A DNA stretch of 64,000 nucleotides from Owenia fusiformis (taxonomy: Eukaryota; Annelida; Polychaeta; Sabellida; Oweniidae): the NCBI GenBank assembly GCA_903813345.2, contig CAIIXF020000001.1, positions 21,101,915 through 21,165,914 on the forward strand, written 5' to 3'. The position numbers and the translations under genes were made by a program. The notes below the pieces were generated by a model. That model was not told the origin of the DNA. It did no database searches and saw only the letters and a list, made by a program, of their open reading frames with translations. Below are positions 48,201 to 60,200 of the stretch, one piece after another (position 1 is the first letter of the stretch; each line of letters begins with the position of its first letter).

Positions 48201-51200
48201 TCACGGAATTCTTGTTTTAGAGAAGAAAATCGAAAGCTGCAGTTTAATATTATGAATTATAGGTGAAAATTGCACTTGCTACACTGCTTCTCCCATTTTT
48301 AGATGCTAATAAATCTGTAACTACACTTACTATGACCTTAAGTCTACTCATATGTATTATTGGTATTACTAACTAGAGGCAGAATCAGAAATTATGGTAA
48401 ATAAAAGTAAAATTTAAGAGACAAATTGTTCTGAATAGTGCATTTTATCACATTTTTTCGCGATATCTGACTGCATTTTGTGTCTTTTGGGTCTTTTTAA
48501 GAGTCCATGCAGATATGAATACTTGATCTAGAGCTCTGAAATTTTCAATACCAGAATTTGGTAGCACTATGTCTTGATATCCTGTGTTTGGACTCTAACC
48601 AAATCACAGTTGTTGTGAAAAACATTCATAAGTAGCAGTTTTAATTCAAAATTAGTTGAAACGGCACTCAACACAGCTTTCCTCATTTTTGAAAGCCGAT
48701 AGATCGGCAAGCATTTACACCATGATCTTGAATCTGGGCATACATATTCTAAATGGCACTATCTCATTGCCCAGATATTGTGGAAACATTGTGACTTATA
48801 TTCCATGTGATAGTAAGCACTGAAAATGGACTTGTTGCATTGTGGCGGACCCCATACAAAACAAACATATGGGTAGGGGGGGGGGGGTTTAAATGTTGAT
48901 CAGTTCTGCTATTTTTTGTGGCTATTGGTCATATAGTAGATCATTTTGTCAAAAGGTAAGGGTGATCCGAGAAAAAGTTGGTAAATTGAAACAGCCTATT
49001 AGATTTCATTATGATACATTGTACAAAATTGAAATCGTATATATAAAATATGTAGAGTCCTATATTTTAATAATAAATGAATTACATTGTCAAGTAACAA
49101 GTGAAGATATTTTATATGCATTGATTTGCTTTCTATCAATACAAGTTTTTAATTGTATGCTGCAAAATGATAACATTGACCACGCCCACTTTCCAGGGGT
49201 AGGGTACTATAAAGTCATATTAAAAATCATAAAAAGTACATTATCATTATTATAATTGTATTACAATATCAAACAAAGCTTGAATTAGTTTTTAGAAAAC
49301 AATTTTGAGCTATTTAAGCTGCCATCTTTTGCTGGAAGCTACAAATATAAGATACGTGAGACTTAAAAATGACTAAAATTGCATATTTTTTCCTATTAAT
49401 TGCAATATTTCTGAGACTAATACAGATATCGGCCAATAACTTTAGGAAATTATTCATCTTTGGACTAGTAATGTGTGCTGTAGAAAGCAGAACAATAGCA
49501 ACTATATCCTTTATGTTATGAAATAGTCTTATAGTACCCCCTGAAATCGCAGGAATTGAAGTCCAATTCGGCCGTGAAAATTGTTTTTACCACTTTAAAG
49601 GCCATCACCTTATATTTTCTTACACCTACTAGGTTACTCTAACATACTGCATTGCCAAAAGTTACTTCTTGCAAACTTCCGGCAAAACTGTGCCAGCATC
49701 TGATACAGCAATAGAATTAACTGTAAATTGCTTAAATTTGACGCTATTTGGTGGATTGGGCTTTTAAAATTTTGACTGCTATTTACTTTGGCGGATTGAC
49801 TTATCAGTAAAATATGGATATATGAGATCTAGATAGGAACTCAAGTGGCCAGTGTACTATTTGGTGATATAGGGAGGTTTTAGCTTCATATACATGGATG
49901 AACAAAACCTTGAACAAAAAATGGGGTTACAATAGTTCCTGCTGAGTAAGGGATGAGTAGTAGAAATTAGAGAAGATCCCATATACACAGAAATTTCAAC
50001 TTTGCAAACATTAAGGTTTAAAGGGTTCCGATAAGCATCCCGTATAAAAACAATATGGCGGCTCCAGGCGAATCGACTGGATCAGTCCATTTTTAAGAAA
50101 TAAGGGGAGTTCTGCAAAATCCAGTTTATTGAAATTGTCTTTGAGATAAAGTATCCGTTTATAATGATTTTGAAAACATTATCCATAGAGTGATTGCGTT
50201 CAAAGAATATGTACAACAGCCAATATAAATCCTTGTATTAGAACTGCTTTGTTTCATTTGCAGGATATTTCATATACCAAGCTGTGTGCTATTACGTTAT
50301 GGGGAAATTTAGATGTCAATTTTTCCTTATTATACACAAATAGAAGATCCTGAAACTTCACCCATAAATGTGGAATTGATTTGTCAAAATAAAAATCATC
50401 GTTTTATAAATATGTGACGATCTATAATATACTTATGCTATATAACAGTTAGAGGTGTTGACACAACGACCTCGAGCCTGTGAACCCTTGAGTATTATTC
50501 CGGGATCGGGCCTTTTATACTAAACGGTGAGCAACACCAGAAACGAGCGTTCGATTTGCTAAACGATATGCGTCACCCTATAACAAGAACACAAATGTGT
50601 ACAAAATGTTCCCACCTATATGGGTCATCCCATCAAATGGTTATCCTAAAAATGAGTAGACAAGACTCACCGACACAATTTGAGGACGGAAAATCCAAAA
50701 TGGCCACCTTAAAATTTACCCAGAATGCCGAAAAATTAGTCAGTTCTAGATTTTCATACTAAGAACAACCCTTAAAAATTTGAAGTTGATCCGTCACACA
50801 GTTAACCAGAAAACATGTAAACAAGATTTTACAGACAAGATTTGAGGACAGAAAATCCAAAATGGCTGCCTTGACATTTACCCAGAATGCCCATAAACTA
50901 ATCAGATCTAGATTTTCATACTAAGAATCATCCCTGAAAATTTGTAATTGATCTACCAAACGGTTCACCTAAAAACGTGTAGACAAGACTTTACAGGCAA
51001 GATTTTAAGACGGAAAATCCAAAATGGCTGCCTTGACATTTATCCAGAATGCCAAAAAACTAATCAGATCTTGATTTTCATACTAAGAATCATCCCTGAA
51101 AATTTGAAATTGATCTACCAAACGGTTCACCTAAAAACGCGTAGACAAGACTTTACAGACAAGATTTTAAGATGGAAAATCCAAAATGGCTGCCTTGACA

Positions 51201-54200
51201 TTTATCCAGAATGGCAAAAAACTAATCAGATCTAGATTTTCATACTAAGAATCATCCCTGAAAATTTGAAATTGATCTACCAAACGGTTCACCTAAAAAC
51301 GCGTAGACAAGACTTTACAGACAAGATTTTAAGATGGAAAATCCAAAATGGCTGCCTTGACATTTATCCAGAATGGCAAAAAACTAATCAGATCTAGATT
51401 TTCATACTAAGAATCATCCCTGAAAATTTGAAATTGATCTACTTGACGGTTCACCTGAAAATGCGTAGACAAGACTTTACAGACAAGATTTTAGGACGGA
51501 AAATCCAAAATGGCTGCCTTGACATTTACCCAGAATGCCCAAAAACTAATCAGATCTAGATTTTCATACTAAGAATCATCCCTGAAAACTTGAAATTGAT
51601 CTACCAAACGGTTCACCTGAAAACGCGTAGACAAGACTTACAGACAAGATTTTAGGATGGAAAAATCCAAAATGGCTGACAATAAAAAAGTGATTATGAG
51701 TTTTTGCTGATTTCATTTTACAAAATTATCACATATACCTACTGTTAACAATAACATAGACTTTTACAAGAAGGTACACCTGAAATTATTTATAATGCTA
51801 CTAAATAGTTCAAGTATGAAAACTCAAAAACACCATTCAATATGATACAAAGTATTATTGCGCGCTAACTTTTCTTCAGACATTTAAAAATGGCTGCCAT
51901 GACTGAGCTAACAGGTCCAAAACCTAATCAGATCTAGAATGAAGTGAGCTGAACAAGATGTTAAAGTTTTAAAAGCAACTGTGAAGCCGTTTTTCTTCAA
52001 GTTTGCAGACAAGGATTTTAGCATTTGACTTCAAAATGGCCGACAGGAAGTAGATATCGAATTAAAAATTAAAAATACATCTGTATGCACTCATAAGTTA
52101 TCCCTGAAAATTTGAAGGGGATATCTGTAGCGGTTTTGGAGAAAACTGCCGGACGTACGACAGACGGACAGACAGACATCTTGTAATATATAGATACACT
52201 GTCCCACATGTTTTGTTAAAGAGCAACTGAAGCATACAATCTTTCCACAAAGATAAATTCAGACCAACATTTGGATATCTACATCATGTAGGTAGATTAT
52301 AATTGATATTATTTATTTGTCATATCCAGTATTTATTTATTATAGGTTTAAACCCATATTAATATTGAAATCATATATTATATTAAAATCCATTATATAT
52401 TAATTTTAGGAAATACCCATATTAATATTTAAGTCATGATTGGTAAGACACAGACAGACGGACGCGCCTAGGCCGACAATATGGCCCCACACTATGTGGT
52501 GGGGACATAAAAATAAACTCAGTTCCTGTTGATCTAAGGTAATTAGTTTGGTGTGATTCTCACCCACATCTGTTTCTGGTTTGTTTGTCATATTAGAATC
52601 CACAAAAAAAACAATAAAAACAAATGATTGCATTTTTGTCTAAATATTAAGCTATATGTGTAAACAAATAAACTGTTTAAAATAACTGTTAATACAAACA
52701 AAAAGCTAATATTAATGTATATTTAAACTGATAATAAGCCCAATTTTCCAATTAAAGATCAGGTGTCAATCTAGAGTTTCTTCACACTGCATACTGTACT
52801 TGACGAGGTAGGTACATGTCCATATAGATACATACTGTACATATATTTAAAAAATGTCTATGCAAATATTACATGTTGAATATACATTTAATTCGTTTAA
52901 GTTTTTATGAAACTTTGACAATTAAGATAAAGCTTTGGGCATAAATATTTGGCTCATTCATTGGAATCAAGAATTTTGGGCTGTTAGGTCAATAGCTGAT
53001 TCATTGATTCATTGAAAAATTAATGATTTAGCAATTTAATATTTTATGTTTTTGTTATTGCAGATTCCAGCAAAATCAGCTACAGTGTATTAACTTGGAC
53101 ATGAAACAACAGTACTTCAACATTAATTGAACAAAGGGAATTTAATGGACATAGGTGAAAAATAGCTCAGCTGACAAAAGTGAAGATACATTAGGTAATT
53201 GCTGGAATGTTCATCATTACAACAGAGAAATCATAGAATTAGACCTTGATCTACAGTAGTAAACTCTTATAATTAAACAGTTTGATGATACACAATTGCA
53301 AACTTTACACTGTGTCAAAGAACAATGTTTTTCTGTAACATATCATACATGCTACTGGTTGCAAGTTTCATTGCTGATGTTGCAGAATCTCGAGCTCAAG
53401 TTCGTCAACAAAATGATGGCTTGGTCAATGACCAAGGGCTCCACAATCCAGAGGGAACATTTGGCTTTTTCGAAAATCAAAATTTAAATGAGCCTTCAAT
53501 CCAAAAGACTAATAAGAGGAGCATACCAGAGACAGATGAGAGAACAAGTGAAGCTACGACTACACCATTTGACTATTATACTATTCCTGCACCTAAATAC
53601 CTATGTGCAATGGATTTGAATGAGACTGTAGGTCCATCATGTGCTAATAGTTCAGTTAGTTCTATGTCCTATGCATATACATGTGAATCACGCTGCAATG
53701 ATCCTAAGATGACAGCAGGAGCTAATATGGGACCTTATTGCTCCTGTCATCCGTTATGTTTGGTGTCCCATGACTGTTGTCAAGATTTTCAACAGTTTTG
53801 TCCAGAACATTACAAGATTGGTGAGAGAAAGAGAGATTTATTTGCCAGAACCCCAAACTCTTCAGCTTATGTTGAGTGTATGCATCCCTTTGTTAAATCG
53901 GAAAGAGATCATACATATTGGATGGTTGGACGCTGCCCAAAAGACAATGTCAATCAAACACTGCGTGAAAAATGTGAAGGTGAGGTTACAGAATTCATAC
54001 AAATAGTACCAGTTATCTCAAAGATAACTGATGTCACATATAAAAATTACTTCTGTGCCCAATGTAATAACATTCTTGAAGATGTTATACCATGGGATCT
54101 CAATGTCACATGTGAAGAGGTATGGGAAGGCTCCTTAGAATCACCACAAGAGTTGTTAGATTCAGTGAAAAAAGGAGCATGTCATCCAAAATAGGACCCT

Positions 54201-57200
54201 CCAGTTGAACACATATGTGTGAATAGACACCTCTCACAACCTAACTGCATGGCTCAGCCCAATGGATGCCTGCCAAAATATACAGACTTGTGTTCTTATG
54301 GGTTTCAGATGCCTGTCACCATTTCACTGGTTTCATTTATTCAAATTATTGACAATAATTTCATTTATGGTAATGTGAGAGTCGGTTAAGGTTTAGGTAT
54401 GAACAAGCCCTAAGAAGACCATTCCCCGGTTATCCCAGGTAAATGTTTCTGGTAAGTTACACTGAACGAAACATCAAGCTTCAGATCTCGAGAGTACGAG
54501 ATGAGACTTTAGACGAGATATCGATAGGATTGTAGTTGGAGGGTTTTCTCCCTAGGTGCGTACAAAATCCATTAACATCAATGTAAGTTATACATTTCGA
54601 TTCTTTTTATCGACATTTATCTCTTGTATATACATTTATCTATCGCTGAATCGTTTTGTGAAAATTTTATCGTAATATTTCACACAAAAAACGTCAGTTT
54701 AAAAAAGTTCAAAAAAATTTCAAACACGTTTTATCTTTTGTCTTTATGACTTTGTAGTTTTATGTTTGAAGTATTCAATTGATATCTCGTACATATGGTT
54801 TAAAACTTGAATTTATACAAAAGAATTAATTTATTGATGAATATGGACACGTCACATATTACTCGAGTCTCTACCTTACAGCTAGATGTAACTTCATTTA
54901 TTTCGTATGTACTCGTATTTCGTATGTAAAAATTGCTACACGCACCTAGAAATCATTTTATATTAATTATATTTAGGATGAAGCGTTGCTTGTCTGGTTT
55001 TAGATATTTCAAAATTTCTTTTCGGAGTTTGACATATGGTTAAATTTTCTCGCTGTAGCTAAAAATGGCTTCCGGTTCCAGACGTCAATAATGTAGGAAA
55101 CTTTGAAATTATTCTCGCTTAAAGAAATCAAATATAACAATAGATTCAGACGGAGATGTGTGCTGATGTTTCTCAAATCTATACATAAAGATATATTTCA
55201 TATTATTATGCCGTATTTCCTGTGTGTGTGACACATTGATTTACAATATTTACAACACCAAGGCAGCTAATCTTTCTACTCAAAGCCGGAATATAGAGAA
55301 GGTTTGGACCTAAGTAAGTCACATACATGTCCTCAAGTTACGTTCAATAGACTCCATCCAATCTAATAATAGATATTTCATTTATTTACGAGTGTAAGTA
55401 ACCTTGTAGGCTATTAAATAAATATATCTATTCTATTTTATTATCCCATTCCAGAGATTTCTGGTTGTTATTGGGATTATTCATAGTACCATTAAGGTAC
55501 AGATATCATTTTATTATTTGATATATATTTATCTCTTGAGAGAGCTATAATTATTCCTTTTCTTCTATATTTCTGACACCTTATTGCACATAATAAACTT
55601 TACTCTGAGGATAAGACAGGAGTCAATAATATCCTTACCTTTCCTCTCCCATTATACAAGACAATTAGAGATGCCTAATGTTATTAGGGTCAGCATTATA
55701 GGCCACAGTTTTGTTCGGAAAATAGAAAAGTCTAACCATTTTGACTTTAAATTAAAGGAAGACATAGTTAACTATAATACCATCATTGTATATACAATTA
55801 AACAATTTCAGATGATGTAAAATATAAAAATCCCTATCCAGATATGGCTATATTACAGCTAGGAGAAAATGATCTGGTTCATAGATCATCTACCTTTGTT
55901 GCAAAAAATCTCATCACTTTGGCTGAACAATATTTAGATATACATCCTTCATTAAAAGCCTTTTATATTGGAGAACTATTTCAACGCTCATGGCATCCTT
56001 TCAAATCCTCGATCAATACTGCTTCAGAAGGCATTCAATATAATTCAATATTTTATCTACCAATTTCAAATTGTTAAATGATATTCATCATCATAAGGGC
56101 AATAGACTTTTGTTCCTACATCACCCACATACCACCCAATATAGAATCAATGGTCAAATTTGATAGATGACTCCTACGATCCCATACATCTCAATGCAAA
56201 GGGGAAAAGCGTTTCGTCAAGTCCTTGAAAGGCGCAGTCCTGAGATTTCTTGATTACATTTATTAGGTAATAATAATTAGACTTAACATTAGAAGAGACG
56301 GCTACTCTTCTCTAACCAAACATAAGCCAGAGAGTCGTTAACTTTTCACAATAGTTTATTCACTTAGTTATCCTTCATAAGTACTATACTTATATTAGGA
56401 AATTTAGTTTCCTGTTTACTTATATTTTATCATATTTATATTATGATAAATATATATTATTTTGTATATCATCTGCATTTATTCATGCAGTGTATACTAT
56501 ACCTTTAGACATGATATGTTATCATATTTATATTATGATAAAATTCATATTATTTTATATTTCATATTCATGCATTGTATGCTTTACCTTTATTCTTAAA
56601 GGTTATCATATTTATATTATGATAATTCATATTATTTTATATATCATATGCATTTATTCATGCATTGTATACTTTACCTTTATTCTTAAAGGTTATCATT
56701 TTATATTATGATTATTCATTTTTTATATATCATATGCATTTATTTATGCAGTGTATTCTAAATCATATTTATTATGATTAGCCTTATGGGCATCATATTT
56801 ATATTATGATAATTCATAATTTTTATATATCATATGCATTTATTTATGCAGTGTATTCTAAATCATATTTATTATGATTAGCCTTATGGGCATCATATTT
56901 ATATTATGATAATTCATAATCTTTATATATCATTTGCATTTATTTATGCAGTGTATTCTAAATCATATTTATTATGATTAGCCTTATGGGCATCATATTT
57001 ATATACATCTAACATGGAGCATGTGCTTCTATTTATATTTATCTAAATGTTTTTATATCTTGAAGTTGCTTACCCTCTATATAACTACTAATTATTTCAC
57101 TGCAAATGTCTGAAACTGAAGGACCTAACCCAAATATTACTATTGAAGAGTATCACACTTCTAATACCCTGACTGCAGCCAAGTCTATGCCCACTTTAAT

Positions 57201-60200
57201 AAGGGGCAACTTTACAACAACTTTTCCCTTATCCCCTTTCCCTTCTTATTCCACTACATCTTCCATTCCAACCCAACATTTCATTCTCTCTAAATAGACC
57301 CACAGCATCTATTACTCGCCCTATTCCATCTTTTGCATCAAGCGCTAATATCCAACCCTACCCTTTCATCCCTCCAGTCTCTACTAACCTTTCAGCTTTT
57401 CATAATTCCCAACCCGTCTCTACAGCTTATGGATTAATTCCCAACACAAATGCCATGCTACAAGGACAGGTGTCAGTAGCTTCAATAAATCCAATTCCCA
57501 GTTTTCAACATATTACATTACATTAATTTGTCCATATTTCAGATTTTGCGGATTTACTTTAATTCATTTCTATGATATTCTTATATTTTGGTATTCATGT
57601 ATTGATTCATGATTGTATTGAAGAAGACAAAAACAATGATTATGTCCTCTGTGAGATGTAATCTGACAATTCTTTTGAATCAAAACATTTGAATTTAAAC
57701 CCTTCAAAGAAGGGAAAATCCTTTCATTTCCAGAATGGGTCCGAGCATTCATTATATTTATTGCTGTCTATACCCAAAGATTTCATGATCAAACCCCTCA
57801 CCTCTTGAAATATATATCCCCTTGTCCCTTTAACCACACCTGCCCAACTTCCAAAATGTTACTCCCGCAACAACGGCAGGCAAGCCCAATTCCCCAACAA
57901 AAAGCGCTCAGGTACTGGAGACTCCAAAAAACCCTTCGAGTGAACTTATGTCAACACAAGTTGTTACTCCAGTTAAACTCTCCAGGTGAATTCTGTGTTA
58001 TTCACAACTTATCACATCCCAGAGGCCAACCCATAATGATACTATCCCAGACGAAACTTCTACAGTTAAATATGCAACCGTACAACAAGCCATAGATATT
58101 ATAAAACATTTAGGAAAAGGTTGCTTCTTGTGTAAGACTATTAGAAGCTTGTTTGCTCATGGAAATGGCAAAACAATCATTGACACTTTATGTAACATCA
58201 ACCCCTTTACCATTAAGCCAAAACCAAAGAAAGTCTCAAAGAGAACTTTTATCTGCTATAGGATTCCTTAGCTACTGTTGTTGTGTGATTCCTTTCGGTA
58301 GATCATTTATTTCATTATTTATTCATCTATCTAAAAATGAAGGAGCTACATTATAAAATCTTAATCAACACTCCATCTATGCAGGATTTATTAATGTGGA
58401 AATAGTTTCTAATTCCCTTTAATGGGAAATCTATTTTCCTTACAGAAGAACAAGAGACAAGAGAACAATTGCATCTTTTACCGATGCTTCTACTACGATA
58501 GGCTATGGAGCCGTTTGCAATAATCTTTGGTTTAAAGGGGAATGGCCATCAGAATGGAAAGAATTGGACATCAATATTCTTGAATTATATCCTATTGTTA
58601 CTGCTATACTTACATAGACAAAACTTATGTCTGGACACACAGTTATCCTGCATTCTGACAATGATGCAGTATTGAACATACCGAAATAAATTTTCTACCA
58701 GCAATCAAACGTCCATGCAACTCTTACTTCCCATATATTAAAATGTCTCTTAAACAATATCATGTTCAACGTGAACACATTGCTGGTATTCTTAATTCTG
58801 CTGCTGACGTTTTATCTAGAAACAATTTATGTTACTTTTTATCTTTTTAGAAGCACTTCAAGCTGCCCAAGCCCCGTCTACCAGAAAGTCATATGATTTA
58901 TTAGTACAGTTCAACTCCCAGACAGGTATAGGTGAATTTCCTCTAACCCCAGCCTGCTAGCCTTTTTGCAGCACATCTTCGTTTAAAGAATTATCCCCCT
59001 AATTCATTCAAGTCAGTTCTGTCTGGTATATCATTTTTATCATATTTTCACAATTAACAATTTCAAGGATCCCACTACTTCTTATGTAGTCTCTCAAATA
59101 GTTTCTGGTTTTTGTAAACAAATCCTAGCATAGACACTAGATTGCCAATCAACACAGCCTTGTTAGAACAAATGGTTTCTAAAACTTCTGAAGTAGATTT
59201 TTACCCTTTTGCTCAAGTCTTGTACAGAGCTATGTTATCTACAGCCTTTTTTGGCTTACTAAGAAGTAGTGAGTTGACAAGTACTTCCGCAGGACACAAC
59301 TTACAGTTAGAAAGTATTAAATTCTCTCCCGATGAAGCCTTTTTCATTATTACTTTTTCACATTTTAAACATAGCTCATCTCCTGCTACGATATCAATTA
59401 ATTCTCAATTACCATCTTGTTGTCCAGTATTACATATGAAGTTGTACCTGAACATAAGGTCCTTTAAATCAGGTCCTTTTTCATTTATAGAGATGCTCCA
59501 GTGAATACTTCTGTATTTAACAATTTTCTTCACAAACTCTTTGTTCAATGTCAGGTAGATCCTACCTTCTATAAATGCCACAGTTTGCGGATAGGCGGAG
59601 CTACATGGGCCACAAATCTTGGACTTGATGACTATACTATCAAAAGATTGGGAGATGACATACATACATACATTAAAAAATATATTAGGTAGACATTTAT
59701 AAACTCAGACTGGTGTCGAGTATGCAATTTTCATTAAAGCCCCAAAGTTGCTCAGACAGGTGTCTAGTATTCAATTTTCATGTAAACCCCAAAGTCGGCT
59801 CAAACAGGTGTCGAGCATGCAAATTTCAAGTAGCTACTGTTTTTTCTTCATGATGTACTAGAAATTTAATTGAGATAACCCGCACTTTCTGAATTCAAAA
59901 ATTTTCATTCAATTCTAATTCCTTTATCTTACCTGAGATTGACAGCATATTACATTACATTACATTAATTTGTCCATCCTTATTTCAGAATTTGCGGATT
60001 TACTTTAGTTCATTTCTATGATGTTCTTATAATTTGGTATTCATGTATTGATTTGTGTGTATCAATAAATGATTTAACTACTTTCTAATTAATCTTCTTT
60101 TCTTTTGGGCTCTCGCGAGAGATCGCGCATGGCCTTATTTTCGCCCAAGAAGATGATTTGGAGATGGTATTATAATATATCCAATTGAGCTAATTAACAG

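Noticed and set aside
46658-49255. Two similar ~89-residue open frames (46658-46927 minus, 48893-49255 plus) as a conserved protein
   Set aside because: They are mirror images in the arms of the palindrome. Their similarity follows from the DNA being an inverted repeat, and no known domain is visible.
53296-53487. Alternative start at 53296 in another frame before the receptor
   Set aside because: The 53325 frame has a signal peptide and the somatomedin-B domain. The other frame has none and ends quickly.
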